Of a DNA stretch of 64,000 bases, positions 35,390 through 42,794 are shown piece by piece. A model generated the notes under the pieces. That model saw nothing but the letters and a program-made list of their open reading frames with translations, searched no databases and had not been told where the DNA came from. The translations under genes and the position numbers were made by a program. Source of the stretch: Dysgonomonas sp. PF1-14 (lineage in GTDB: Bacteria > Bacteroidota > Bacteroidia > Bacteroidales > Dysgonomonadaceae). The stretch is taken from assembly GCF_029892965.1 (NCBI RefSeq), contig NZ_JARXWN010000017.1, positions 33,820-97,819 of the forward strand. Direction: 5' to 3'. Every line of letters starts with the position of its first letter. Position 1 is the first letter of the stretch.

Positions 35390-35902
35390 TCAGCCTGCGT
35401 TTGCTTCCATTTCCCTGCTCCCCCCTTTTATTCCTGCTTCTCCATATAACACATCTACTAACCGAGATAAGGTTATACTGTTTCTGTCTGCTGTTTCTAC
35501 CATTTTTTCGATACTGATACTATCTCTATCGTTAATTACCAATAGTTTTTTTATAATATTTATAAGTTCATCTTTTGACGCAGCACCAAGTTTAGATATA
35601 TCTATATCAGAGATATTTCCACCATAAACACTCTCTTGTTCCTCAATAATAGTAGGGGCTAATTCACTGCTTGGATAAACTTTTGAAGTCTTCAGCATGT
35701 CACCTTTACCAGTCAAAAGCCACTCTGCATTTATGTCGGTATAAACAAATAAGATATTTTCTAACTTATCTACTCCAATTGTTCTATTATTCTTTAATTG
35801 AGAAGCAAAAGAGCCATTTGAAAAGCCAACACTTTCCTCAAATTGTTTATTATTAATACCCTTAAATTCAATGTATTGCTTAATTCTCTTTAATGTTCCC
35901 AT
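35390..35902 (-). CDS. XRE-type phage repressor
   Basis: The 170-residue protein begins with a helix-turn-helix: MGTLKRIKQYIEFKGINNKQ, FEESVGFSNGSFASQLKNNR and TIGVDKLENILFVY, followed by NAEWLLTGKGDML, the classic end of this Bacteroidetes XRE family. The C-terminal half (about 90-160) is helical and may mediate oligomerisation; there is no peptidase S24 domain. It is divergent from the early genes, in the place of Mu c. Operator-like repeats overlap its start region. It would keep the transposase operon silent in the lysogen. Confidence 0.85.
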   Translation of the reverse strand: MGTLKRIKQYIEFKGINNKQFEESVGFSNGSFASQLKNNRTIGVDKLENILFVYTDINAEWLLTGKGDMLKTSKVYPSSELAPTIIEEQESVYGGNISDIDISKLGAASKDELINIIKKLLVINDRDSISIEKMVETADRNSITLSRLVDVLYGEAGIKGGSREMEANAG

Positions 35903-35909
35903 AATAAAA

Positions 35910-35962
35910 TAGAATATTTCTTATTTATAATTTGGATATTTAGAATATATCTTATTTCTTTG
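35910..35962 (+). promoter_or_regulatory. divergent control region: operator direct repeats and early promoter
   Basis: TAGAATATTTCTTATTT (35910-35926) and TAGAATATATCTTATTT (35941-35957) differ at one base and are 31 bp apart, three helical turns. A promoter fits between them: TTTG (35931-35934), 20 bp, TTTCTTTG (35955-35962), one mismatch from TAnnTTTG. The second repeat covers the spacer and part of the -7 box, so a bound repressor would block rightward transcription, and the first repeat lies next to the repressor's start. Confidence 0.65.
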
Positions 35963-36021
35963 TATGTAGTTTTAATACGAAACGCCTATAAAAGTAGATA
36001 TAATTTTTTAAACCTGACAAT

Positions 36022-36228
36022 ATGAATCAAATAATCGTACCGCATGGAACTAACGTGAAGCTACAAGAAATATTCAAATTGAGTCATGTAGCGATAAACC
36101 TAGCGCTGAAAGGAAAATACAAAGGGCGCGTATCTGAGGACAAAGCAAAACGCATAAGGGAAGCCGCCAAGAAAAATGGGGGTTGGGAAGTGGTAAAGGT
36201 CGAAAACGAAAAATCTAGGACATTATGA
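36022..36228 (+). CDS. small Cro/Ner-like DNA-binding protein
   Basis: The 68-residue basic protein is the first gene to the right of the operator. VKLQEIFKLSHVAINLALKG followed by KYKGRVSEDKAKRIREAAKK fits a short helix-turn-helix in which the second helix (HVAINLALKG) is the recognition helix. Position and size match Mu Ner, which turns down the early and repressor promoters during lytic growth. The stop overlaps the next start (ATGA). Confidence 0.65.
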   Translation: MNQIIVPHGTNVKLQEIFKLSHVAINLALKGKYKGRVSEDKAKRIREAAKKNGGWEVVKVENEKSRTL

Positions 36229-36425
36229 AAAGAATATCATTTGATACTAATAAGCTGTATAACTGCGAAAACGGCGCGATAAAACAGGCGGTTGTCTATG
36301 ATGGCATGTCGGGTGAGGACTTTGTATTTATACCCTACGACCCTACCACGAAGCACTATTGCGGTGCTCCCTGTACCCTGAGTGAGAAAGAAGTAACTAG
36401 AATGATTAAACCATATAAAAACTAA
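36225..36425 (+). CDS. hypothetical early phage protein (66 aa)
   Basis: It is coupled to the preceding gene by an ATGA overlap. The sequence (MKRISFDTNKLYNCENGAIK; VTRMIKPYKN at the end) shows no motif I recognise. It is compact and soluble with no membrane segment. A protein-coding role is supported by the overlap and by clean codon use. Confidence 0.6.
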   Translation: MKRISFDTNKLYNCENGAIKQAVVYDGMSGEDFVFIPYDPTTKHYCGAPCTLSEKEVTRMIKPYKN

Positions 36426-36430
36426 AAACC

Positions 36431-36907
36431 ATGAAAGAAATAAGCATTACCGATAAGGGTAGAATTGAAAAAATATATAAAGCTATGAAATCAGCAGGGC
36501 TTAATGAGCCACAGCTGGAGCTATTAGAAGTTAACCTTGAAAATCTGATAGCAGGGAAAAACAAGTCTAACCGTTTGGAAACGGATATTTCGGCAAAGTT
36601 TTCTGAGGTAATGAGCCAACCTCGACAGGTAGAGGCGAAAAAATTAGAATCTGATATGGCTCAAATATATGGTCTATCAAACCCCGGAACTTTCCAACAG
36701 GAATTGTTGTCTGCGGTGAAGAGCGGAAATATACAATGTCAGAAATTTCTTTTGATGGATTGCTACCATCGTACAAATGCTCATCGTAATAGAAAAGGGC
36801 TTCGTTCTGTATCACGCAATCGATTCCTTGCAGAAACGCGACATTTCTTAGAACGTCATGGATTAACTCTCGATAAAGATTTACAGCATTTGGATTTTCA
36901 TAAGTGA
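36431..36907 (+). CDS. hypothetical early phage protein; 3' half overlaps a minus-strand gene
   Basis: The first 60 or so residues (MKEISITDKGRIEKIYKAMK, then LNEPQLELLEVNLENLIAGK) look like a normal helical protein and the gene follows its neighbour by 5 bp. The last third turns rich in Cys, His and Arg (CYHRTNAHRNRKGLRSVSRN), as expected when reading antisense to a real gene, and it lies opposite 36567-36935. The gene may have been truncated by an insertion, or the two may be genuine tail-to-tail overlapping genes. Confidence 0.5.
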   Translation: MKEISITDKGRIEKIYKAMKSAGLNEPQLELLEVNLENLIAGKNKSNRLETDISAKFSEVMSQPRQVEAKKLESDMAQIYGLSNPGTFQQELLSAVKSGNIQCQKFLLMDCYHRTNAHRNRKGLRSVSRNRFLAETRHFLERHGLTLDKDLQHLDFHK

Positions 36908-36935
36908 TGTAATAATTGATCCTCCATTTTTTCAT
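36567..36935 (-). CDS. hypothetical minus-strand accessory protein (MKKWRIN...)
   Basis: ATG 36935 is chosen because the 15 bases before it (AATGATTGATTTTAA on the plus strand) recur before two other minus-strand genes here. The 122 residues begin MKKWRINYYITYENPNAVNL and continue YRELIHDVLRNVAFLQGIDC, protein-like sequence without a recognised domain. It runs against the early operon, as lysogenic-conversion genes often do. Its C-terminal half overlaps the plus-strand gene at 36431, so its true 3' extent is uncertain. Confidence 0.5.
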   Translation of the reverse strand: MKKWRINYYITYENPNAVNLYRELIHDVLRNVAFLQGIDCVIQNEALFYYDEHLYDGSNPSKEISDIVYFRSSPQTTIPVGKFRGLIDHIFEPYQILIFSPLPVEVGSLPQKTLPKYPFPNG

Positions 36936-36950
36936 AATGATTGATTTTAA
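36936..36950 (-). promoter_or_regulatory. shared start-region motif, copy 1
   Basis: Reading the minus strand, TTAAAATCAATCATTATG is the shared form; here it is TTAAAATCAATCATT ending directly at the ATG of the gene at 36935. Copies 2 and 3 lie before 37384 and 38024. Confidence 0.55.
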
Positions 36951-37384
36951 GATTGATAAACAGCAATAAGTACAGAATATGCAGCCAAAAGTAAAACAGA
37001 TAACCCAAAGCAAATATATGAGGCTTTTTCGCAGAATGAGAATATTTTTCTTACGGGCACGGCGACAGGCTTCATTGCGCGGTGTTCGCGAGCTGCGAGT
37101 ATCGCTTCCTCTGTCGCTGCTTTCCGAGCGCGAGATACAGCATCTATATGACTATATAGGCTTATTCCGATTAGGAAAATACCGAGTGCGAGTAATACCA
37201 CAGACAGAGCAAATACCAGCCGAACGAAAAGTAATAATGAGTTTCCATTATGAAGGGAAATTAGAATTCCGAAGAGAGCTGAGCTTGCCACCAGCAACTG
37301 ATGATGCCACGATGCACGTTTCTCTGCAAGCAGATTTGTCTGTTCGCCTAAAGTCTTGAAAGAGTTTGAAATATTATTATCCAT
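36947..37384 (-). CDS. minus-strand accessory membrane protein (three predicted helices)
   Basis: The 145 residues contain LLVASSALFGILISL, LLLFVRLVFALSVVLLALGI (running on to FLIGISL) and YICFGLSVLLLAAYSVLIAV as membrane segments, with a charged linker (SRARKAATEEAILAAREHRA). It begins MDNNISNSFKTLGEQTNLLA, an amphipathic cytosolic start. The start has the shared 15-base motif. It is read against the early operon between small phage genes, so a lysogeny-expressed accessory role such as superinfection exclusion is possible but unproven. Confidence 0.65.
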   Translation of the reverse strand: MDNNISNSFKTLGEQTNLLAEKRASWHHQLLVASSALFGILISLHNGNSLLLFVRLVFALSVVLLALGIFLIGISLYSHIDAVSRARKAATEEAILAAREHRAMKPVAVPVRKIFSFCEKASYICFGLSVLLLAAYSVLIAVYQS

Positions 37385-37400
37385 AATGATTGATTTTAAA
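37385..37400 (-). promoter_or_regulatory. shared start-region motif, copy 2
   Basis: TTTAAAATCAATCATT ends at the ATG of the gene at 37384 on the minus strand, identical to copy 3 and one base longer than copy 1. Confidence 0.55.
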
Positions 37401-37410
37401 AACTAAAAGT

Positions 37411-37575
37411 ATGATTAAAGTATTGATAGAGCCAGTTTTTGGCACAGGTATAAATATCCATGATGTTGTAGCAACTAAAAAGACCATCAGGATAATAGGC
37501 GTAAAAGTATATGTGAAAGTGATACTTCACCCTCAATTATCTAAGAGTGAAGTAATCTATTATCCGGCTATCTGA
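37411..37575 (+). CDS. hypothetical small early phage protein (54 aa)
   Basis: I take ATG 37411, preceded by an A-rich AAAACTAAAAGT leader typical of the other early genes. The product (MIKVLIEPVFGTGINIHDVV, then KKTIRIIGVKVYVKVILHP) is short and beta-rich with no recognised domain. It lies between two minus-strand accessory genes and belongs to the rightward early operon. Confidence 0.5.
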   Translation: MIKVLIEPVFGTGINIHDVVATKKTIRIIGVKVYVKVILHPQLSKSEVIYYPAI

Positions 37576-37604
37576 TACATAATATTAATAAATAACAAAG
37601 ATAT

Positions 37605-37826
37605 ATGGCAACAATACAACAATATGAGGCTTGTGCTGAAAGAAATAAGCAATTAGGTCGTACTGTAGATGGTTTCAAACATAGCACCTATTATCCTGTA
37701 TTGGATAAATTATTTGGCGAAAAACTCCTGATTGACGAAAGTCAGCTTGATAGCTGTAGCGAATGTGAAAAGAACAGGCACCTTAACGAGGATAAAATCC
37801 TCCGATTCCTTTATATTGAAAATTAG
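37605..37826 (+). CDS. hypothetical small early phage protein (73 aa)
   Basis: MATIQQYEACAERNKQLGRT begins a 73-residue protein with an acidic, Cys-containing C-terminal part (LDSCSECEKNRHLNEDKIL). The A-rich AACAAAGATAT leader precedes the start. The last 117 bases overlap the opposite-strand gene at 37710. No family recognised. Confidence 0.55.
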   Translation: MATIQQYEACAERNKQLGRTVDGFKHSTYYPVLDKLFGEKLLIDESQLDSCSECEKNRHLNEDKILRFLYIEN

Positions 37827-38024
37827 GCGGACAAAACTCACTTTCTCATCGGAAAGGTATAGGTATAAATCATGGTGAAAGTTAATCTGCAAAGATTCAG
37901 CAAACATAGAGCATCTACGTATAGTAGCATTCAGAGCCTTTTTTCCGTCCCTTTTATTAAGTCCTGTAACTTGAAAAGAAAAGATATAGATAGCACTTTG
38001 ACAATTTTCTTGAAGATAACCCAT
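37710..38024 (-). CDS. hypothetical minus-strand accessory protein (MGYLQ...)
   Basis: ATG 38024 is chosen for the shared 16-base start motif upstream. The 104 residues begin MGYLQENCQSAIYIFSFQVT and contain LNATIRRCSMFAESLQINFH and LYLYLSDEKVSFVRLIFNIK. There is no membrane segment and no domain I recognise. The last third overlaps the plus-strand gene ending at 37826. It is the third member of the minus-strand set in the early region. Confidence 0.5.
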   Translation of the reverse strand: MGYLQENCQSAIYIFSFQVTGLNKRDGKKALNATIRRCSMFAESLQINFHHDLYLYLSDEKVSFVRLIFNIKESEDFILVKVPVLFTFATAIKLTFVNQEFFAK

Positions 38025-38040
38025 AATGATTGATTTTAAA
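38025..38040 (-). promoter_or_regulatory. shared start-region motif, copy 3
   Basis: TTTAAAATCAATCATT directly precedes ATG 38024 on the minus strand, identical to copy 2. Confidence 0.55.
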
Positions 38041-38067
38041 ATTAGAGACTTCAAAGTTAATCATTTA

Positions 38068-38110
38068 GCCCGATTGGCAAACATGTAAGTTCGAGTCTTA
38101 CACGGGCACA
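38068..38110 (+). ncRNA. tRNA-like minihelix (acceptor plus T-arm)
   Basis: GCCCG (38068-38072) pairs with CGGGC (38103-38107). Between them is a textbook T-arm: GTAAG, loop TTCGAGT, CTTAC (38085-38101). Only 11 nt stand where the D and anticodon arms should be, and ACA follows the acceptor. It looks like half a tRNA. It could be a decayed tRNA gene or a functional tRNA mimic; no anticodon exists. Confidence 0.5.
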
Positions 38111-38162
38111 ACCCTAGATAGAAAGGCAATGACTGCGCTTACGCGACCCGCGATACGAGGGT
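38111..38162 (+). other. structured spacer between the two tRNA-like elements
   Basis: ACCCT (38111-38115) pairs with AGGGT (38158-38162), enclosing a small CGCG-ACC-CGCG hairpin at 38142-38152. The closing stem abuts both tRNA-like elements, so three folded units sit back to back. It may be a third, more degenerate tRNA-like unit. Confidence 0.35.
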
Positions 38163-38163
38163 A

Positions 38164-38264
38164 GGATATGTAGTTTAATGGGAAAACAAGTAAAAGGCAG
38201 CGTGCAAACCCCTGCGTGAAACATAAAAAAGGCTGATGGCGGTTCGAGTCCGCCCATATCCACA
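38164..38264 (+). tRNA. degenerate tRNA-like gene upstream of the transposase
   Basis: A perfect 7-bp acceptor stem GGATATG (38164-38170)/CATATCC (38255-38261) encloses a D-arm-like GTTT...AAAC (38173-38187) and a perfect T-arm (GGCGG, TTCGAGT, CCGCC; 38238-38254) that abuts the acceptor as in real tRNAs. The 50 nt between contain no clear 5-bp anticodon stem with 7-nt loop; GCAG/CTGC with an 11-nt loop is the best option. The total of 98 nt is too long for a class I tRNA. ACA follows the acceptor. It is more likely a tRNA-like structure or insertion-bearing relic than a working tRNA. Confidence 0.4.
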
Positions 38265-38284
38265 AAAAAAGAAAAATTTTAGAT

Positions 38285-40423
38285 ATGGACACATATAACG
38301 GCATTGTTTGTATTAGCACAGCTCAACTTATTCGGTCAGCTGATAATCCGGCAGGGCTAATGGCAGAAAATACTTTATTTTCTATGATCTATAGAAAGAA
38401 AGCTAAAATTGTTCGTCGTGGCGGCGGTGAGGGCAACCCATCGCTTATAGCATTTGACAGTTTACCCCCTAAATATAAAAAGATGGCACAGGAACGTTTT
38501 GGCGACCCGCAAGTAGAGGCAGAGAAAGACGGCTTGCTAAATGACATAGAGATAAAGACCGAAGCTGTAGACTTCTATAAAAAGCATACTATAGAGTATG
38601 CCGACCGTATAGAGAGCCTGCCCGATGAAGTGCAGGAGCTGTATGTAAATACCGCCGCTGTACTGGATGCTTTGAAAATAAGATGGGAAAAGCACGTAAT
38701 GGCTCAACGTAGCAAGAGCAAACGACCTCTTACAGGTGAGTTTTGGAAAAATGCGGCAGCAGCTACCCAAAAGCTACTAACACTCAAGGAAAATAAAATA
38801 AAACACGATTTAAAGAAAAACCCGCGCCGACTGCAAGAAAAGCTACAGGGGTATATAACTCACGGTTACGGATATTTGATAAGCGAAAGATACGGGAATA
38901 CATATTCTGTGAAGATAACCGAAGAGGCAGGCGAATGGCTGGTAGCACGTTTTTCTACCCGTTCGATAGACATAGTTACCATTGAGCAGCTGTTTGCAGA
39001 ATACAACTGTAAAGCCGACAAAGCGGGTTGGAAAAAGCTAAAAAGCACTAAAGCAGTGCGCGATTATTTGCACAGACCCGAAATAGAGCCGAAATGGTAT
39101 GCTGCACGCTATGGTGAGTTGGCAGCTAAAGAAAAATTCGGTCGCCAGCACAGGACAATATTACCAACCCGCCGCGATACCCTTTGGTACAGTGACGGTA
39201 CTAAACTAAACTACTACTACCAAGACGAGGACGGCAAAGTAAGAACATGCAACGTGTACGAAGTAATGGACGTATATAGTGAAGTCTTTCTCGGTTATCA
39301 TATCAGCGAAACCGAAGATTACGAAGCGCAATATTATGCCTATAAAATGGCTATCCAAAAAGCAGGGCATAAGCCTTACGAGTTGAAGTATGACGGACAG
39401 GGCGGGCACAGGAAGCTTGAGAGCTCAGACTTGCTTAAAAATCTATCACGTCATGCAATACGTACAGCTCCATATAACGGAAAATCGAAAACCATAGAAT
39501 CGGCATTCGGTCGGTATCAAGAACACTATTTGCATAAAGACTGGTATTTCACAGGGCAGAATATCACCGCCAAGACTAAAGAAAGCAGGGGCAACGAAGA
39601 GTTTATTCTTGCAAACCAAAAGAATCTGCCGACACTGGACGAAGTAAAAGCCCAATATGCCAAGCGCCGCGAAGAGTGGAATAATGCCCCTCACCCGAAA
39701 ACAGGTATCGCCCGCAGTGAAATGTACCGCACCAGCGTGAACGAAGAGACACAGGCAGTAGATTGCCTCGATATGATTTCTATATTCGGGGTTACTACAA
39801 AAGCCGCAGCAACATATCGCTCGAACGGTATAGAGATTCAGGTAAAGATACAAGGACAAAGCCAAAAGTTTGCATTTGAGGTGCTGACAGCTGACGGCAT
39901 GCCCGATATGGACTTTTACCGCCGGAATATCGGGCGCAAGTTCTATACCCGCTACTGCCCTGACGACATGAGCATGGTTTCGCTATACGAAAAAGATGCA
40001 GCCGAAAAGATGCGGTTTGTGACTATAGCACAAAGCTTTATTTACGTACAGCGGGCAATGCAAGACCAAACAAGCGAAGACCTGAGCTTTATACGCCAAA
40101 TGGATGCAGCCAACAAGAAAATGCGCATCGACAACGAACGCGAGCGCAACGAGCTGCTTGCATCGCATAACATGCACCCGAACCAGCACGGGCTTAACGT
40201 TGCCCCTCTTAAGGGTGTGAATACCAGCAAGGCAAAGAAAGGCAAGATCGACATAGGCGAGCTACAGAAAGAAGTCAGCAACATGGCAGCACTGGAAGAA
40301 AAGAAGAAAGCTACCCGCCGCGCCATTAAGAAAGCCGAGAAGCAAGCACAGGTACAACAGGACGACGACCGTACCGACTTTTATAAGCAAAGAATGGAAC
40401 TATTACAACAATCATTAAACTAG
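38285..40423 (+). CDS. Mu A-like DDE transposase
   Basis: The 712-residue protein has an N-terminal DNA-binding region (Mu-type IAFDSLPPKYKKMAQERFG segment), a winged-helix/HTH part to about residue 270, then an RNase-H-like catalytic core. The DDE triad is Asp304 in WYSDGTKLNYYY, Asp370 in ELKYDGQGG and Glu405 in KTIESAFGRYQ; in Mu A these are Asp269, Asp336 and Glu392. The C-terminal region (about 600-712) is helical and charged, suited to contact with B protein. It inserts and replicates the phage by transposition. The B gene begins 6 bp after its stop. Confidence 0.93.
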   Translation: MDTYNGIVCISTAQLIRSADNPAGLMAENTLFSMIYRKKAKIVRRGGGEGNPSLIAFDSLPPKYKKMAQERFGDPQVEAEKDGLLNDIEIKTEAVDFYKKHTIEYADRIESLPDEVQELYVNTAAVLDALKIRWEKHVMAQRSKSKRPLTGEFWKNAAAATQKLLTLKENKIKHDLKKNPRRLQEKLQGYITHGYGYLISERYGNTYSVKITEEAGEWLVARFSTRSIDIVTIEQLFAEYNCKADKAGWKKLKSTKAVRDYLHRPEIEPKWYAARYGELAAKEKFGRQHRTILPTRRDTLWYSDGTKLNYYYQDEDGKVRTCNVYEVMDVYSEVFLGYHISETEDYEAQYYAYKMAIQKAGHKPYELKYDGQGGHRKLESSDLLKNLSRHAIRTAPYNGKSKTIESAFGRYQEHYLHKDWYFTGQNITAKTKESRGNEEFILANQKNLPTLDEVKAQYAKRREEWNNAPHPKTGIARSEMYRTSVNEETQAVDCLDMISIFGVTTKAAATYRSNGIEIQVKIQGQSQKFAFEVLTADGMPDMDFYRRNIGRKFYTRYCPDDMSMVSLYEKDAAEKMRFVTIAQSFIYVQRAMQDQTSEDLSFIRQMDAANKKMRIDNERERNELLASHNMHPNQHGLNVAPLKGVNTSKAKKGKIDIGELQKEVSNMAALEEKKKATRRAIKKAEKQAQVQQDDDRTDFYKQRMELLQQSLN

Positions 40424-40429
40424 TAAGAT

Positions 40430-41359
40430 ATGAACCAAGAAACTAAAAAACAGATCGCAGAAGCCCTTACAACATATGCTAAAGAAAAAGCATTGTCTCA
40501 AGAACAACTGGCAAGGGCTACAGGGTTAAATGTAAGTTATATAAACGCTTTGATGAATGGCGACTTCTCTGTAGGAAAAACGCCGCTGAAAGATGCACAC
40601 CTTGAAACTATAGCCTCTGCCATCGGTATGAATATATCCGGCAAGACCTACTGGCGACATACCGAAACGCCTCAGTTTACACAGATATTTACCGAGCTAC
40701 TGGACGGTAAAGTAACAGGGCGCGTTAAAGTAATTATAGCCAAGACAGGGCATGGCAAGACCTATTCGGTTAACTACTTCAAAAAAGAAGCCCCTGTAGA
40801 ATCGCATTTTATCAAACTTAGCTCGCTGCATAAGCTGAATGACATAATAGATACCCTGTGTGATCTGCTGGGTGTAGAGAAGATCGGCAGCCCTGCCTCG
40901 AAGCTGCAAAAGATGGCTACAAAGCTGTACATGCGTAAAGCGAACGGGTTGCAGCCGTTTATCGCATTCGACGAGGCAGAAAACGCCAACATACCGACAC
41001 TGCGAATGATAAAAGCATTTTACGATGTAGCGAGCCCATACTGCTGTATTGCGCTGATAGGTACGCCAAAGCTGTTAGCCAAACTGGAATACCTGCGCGA
41101 CCACGATGTAGACGGTATGCCGCAAGTTTACCGCAGGCTTAAAGCAGGCATAAGGGTTGTAAGAGACATCAACAAAGAAAAGGATTACGCGCCTTTCCTT
41201 GAGCCGATAGACGACATAAACCTGCGTACACTGATAACAACACTGGCAGATAACTACGGCGAGCTTAACGACTATGTAGAGTATGCCCTGCGCGAAGCCG
41301 ACCGTCAAGGTCTGCCCCTGACAGAAAAACTGTTCAAGCAACTTTTCGCACTGGATTAA
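40430..41359 (+). CDS. Mu B-like AAA+ ATPase (target selection)
   Basis: The 309-residue protein has an N-terminal helix-turn-helix (ALSQEQLARATGLNVSYINA) as in Mu B, then an AAA+ domain with Walker A AKTGHGKT (residues 104-111) and Walker B PFIAFDEAEN, and the C-terminal domain of B proteins. It forms ATP-dependent filaments on DNA and delivers target DNA to the transposase, avoiding insertion into the phage itself. It lies 6 bp after the transposase gene. Confidence 0.92.
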   Translation: MNQETKKQIAEALTTYAKEKALSQEQLARATGLNVSYINALMNGDFSVGKTPLKDAHLETIASAIGMNISGKTYWRHTETPQFTQIFTELLDGKVTGRVKVIIAKTGHGKTYSVNYFKKEAPVESHFIKLSSLHKLNDIIDTLCDLLGVEKIGSPASKLQKMATKLYMRKANGLQPFIAFDEAENANIPTLRMIKAFYDVASPYCCIALIGTPKLLAKLEYLRDHDVDGMPQVYRRLKAGIRVVRDINKEKDYAPFLEPIDDINLRTLITTLADNYGELNDYVEYALREADRQGLPLTEKLFKQLFALD

Positions 41360-41389
41360 TAAACCCCATTTAAAGAATATTTAAAAACT

Positions 41390-42034
41390 ATGGCTAAAAA
41401 GGCAGCAAGGCAAAGGGCTACGTCTATATCCAACTTTCTGAGCATGACGTTCGAGGTAATCGAATTTATAGGTGAGTGGCTGCTTGCTTTCGGTCGTCCT
41501 GAGAAAGGCGGTATCTGGTATGTTGGCGGTCGCCCGACGAATGGCAAGACAAGCTTTGTGGTGCAACTGATCAAAGCACTAGCCTTACTGGGGTTTCGCA
41601 TCCGGTTTTACAACTTCGAAGAGCAACAGAGCATTACCATGCAAAAAACCATACGCAGGGTAGGACTTGAAGAGGTGGCGAAAAATATCGTAATGATTAA
41701 TTCCCTTATCAGCTATAAGGAGCTGAAAGAAGAGATAGCCAACACCCGAAATGATGTGATAGTGGTAGATACCATACAGAAAAGCGGTATCACCGCTAAA
41801 CAAGTGGAAGAGCTCAGGGAACTATTCCCGAGTAAACTAATAATTTTTGTGTGCCATGTGCAACCGAACGGGCTGCCTGATAAGCAGGCGGCGGTACAAG
41901 CCTACAGAGAGGCATCGCTCAAGATATTCTGCGACAGGTTCAGAGCTATCTCTCAGGGGCGCTACTTCGGTGAGCGTGGATATTATAACATTTGGAAAGA
42001 AGAAGCCGACAAGTATTGGGCGGTAGTGGAATAA
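41390..42034 (+). CDS. RecA/DnaB-like P-loop ATPase
   Basis: The 214-residue protein has Walker A GGRPTNGKTS (residues 46-55) and Walker B DVIVVDTIQ, with FVCHVQPNG further on as a possible sensor. The WLLAFGRPEKGGIWYVGGRP lead-in is like DnaB C-terminal or RadA-type cores. It is much shorter than a full helicase and has no N-terminal domain. Lying after the B gene, it may assist replication or recombination of phage DNA. A precise role is not assignable. Confidence 0.7.
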   Translation: MAKKAARQRATSISNFLSMTFEVIEFIGEWLLAFGRPEKGGIWYVGGRPTNGKTSFVVQLIKALALLGFRIRFYNFEEQQSITMQKTIRRVGLEEVAKNIVMINSLISYKELKEEIANTRNDVIVVDTIQKSGITAKQVEELRELFPSKLIIFVCHVQPNGLPDKQAAVQAYREASLKIFCDRFRAISQGRYFGERGYYNIWKEEADKYWAVVE

Positions 42035-42046
42035 AAATATACAGAC

Positions 42047-42373
42047 ATGAATAAGGATAAAATTTTACAGGATTTCCGAAAGTGGAATACATTGAGTGAT
42101 GAAGAGCGCAAAAAAGTAATGGAGCGGCTTAATAAGGACAACGATAATAGCAGGTTTACTATGATGTTTGATAGCGGGCAGTCAGTTACATTAGGTTTAT
42201 TCCAGTCGCCAAGAGGTACAAGGTTTGAAGATAAGCGCCCGAGTTCAATTATAATTGATTGCTTCATGAAAGCAGATCAAATAAAACTACTAAAATATAT
42301 TGACTATTTACAAACATTAGCCCATTCTATGGAATGGCAAAAACAAGAAGACTATGACAACCCAAACCTCTAA
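42047..42373 (+). CDS. hypothetical early protein with a terminase-like QSPRGTR segment
   Basis: The 108-residue protein starts with a charged helical region (ILQDFRKWNTLSDEERKKVM). At residues 50-70 it reads VTLGLFQSPRGTRFEDKRP followed by SSIIID. The phage's own large terminase has LGAGQSPRGTRVENVRPD followed by VILPDD at its Walker B. The likeness is visible by eye. The small protein lacks the P-loop. Its stop overlaps the next start by 20 bp. Confidence 0.6.
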   Translation: MNKDKILQDFRKWNTLSDEERKKVMERLNKDNDNSRFTMMFDSGQSVTLGLFQSPRGTRFEDKRPSSIIIDCFMKADQIKLLKYIDYLQTLAHSMEWQKQEDYDNPNL

Positions 42374-42794
42374 CCCCCACAAATGGCTATTTGCACATTT
42401 GCAGACAGCACACGGGTACGACGATATTAACGAAGCCCGCGCGGCGCTGGTATTTGAATATTCGGACGGTAAGACATCGAGCCTGTCGGAACTCTACAAC
42501 AAATACCCGAAGCTATACCAGCGAATGCGCCGTGATCTCAGCGCACAGCAGAAGAAAGATACCGACCAGCTCGACCCCGCCCGCAAGCGCCTGATAGCTG
42601 CCATATTCGGAAACTTGGAGCACAGGCGCATTACCGCCGATATGGCATACGTGAAAGGCATTGCTTGCAGGGCGGCTAAAGAGGAACGGTTCAACGACAT
42701 ACCGCTAAACGTGCTCAAGAATCTATATAACCGATTCAAAAATAAGAATCTGCAAAACGAATTAGACGAACTATTAACAAGCCTAAGCCTATGA
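42354..42794 (+). CDS. Mu gp16-like early phage protein
   Basis: The 146-residue helical, basic protein contains DPARKRLIAAIFGNLEHRRI, MAYVKGIACRAAKEERFNDI and PLNVLKNLYNRFKNKN. Size, position before gam and the helical pattern with a closing LYNRFKNK segment resemble the DUF1018/Mu gp16 group, but this is not certain. Overlaps at both ends with neighbouring genes indicate translational coupling. Confidence 0.5.
   Translation: MTTQTSNPHKWLFAHLQTAHGYDDINEARAALVFEYSDGKTSSLSELYNKYPKLYQRMRRDLSAQQKKDTDQLDPARKRLIAAIFGNLEHRRITADMAYVKGIACRAAKEERFNDIPLNVLKNLYNRFKNKNLQNELDELLTSLSL

Noticed and set aside
36979..37359. Plus-strand frame of 126 codons opposite the three-helix membrane protein
   Set aside because: Arg/Leu-rich, no start signal; the minus-strand gene has membrane helices and the shared start motif.
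38164..38264. A normal functional tRNA
   Set aside because: Acceptor and T-arm are perfect, but no standard anticodon stem-loop exists and the length between D-arm and T-arm is too great.
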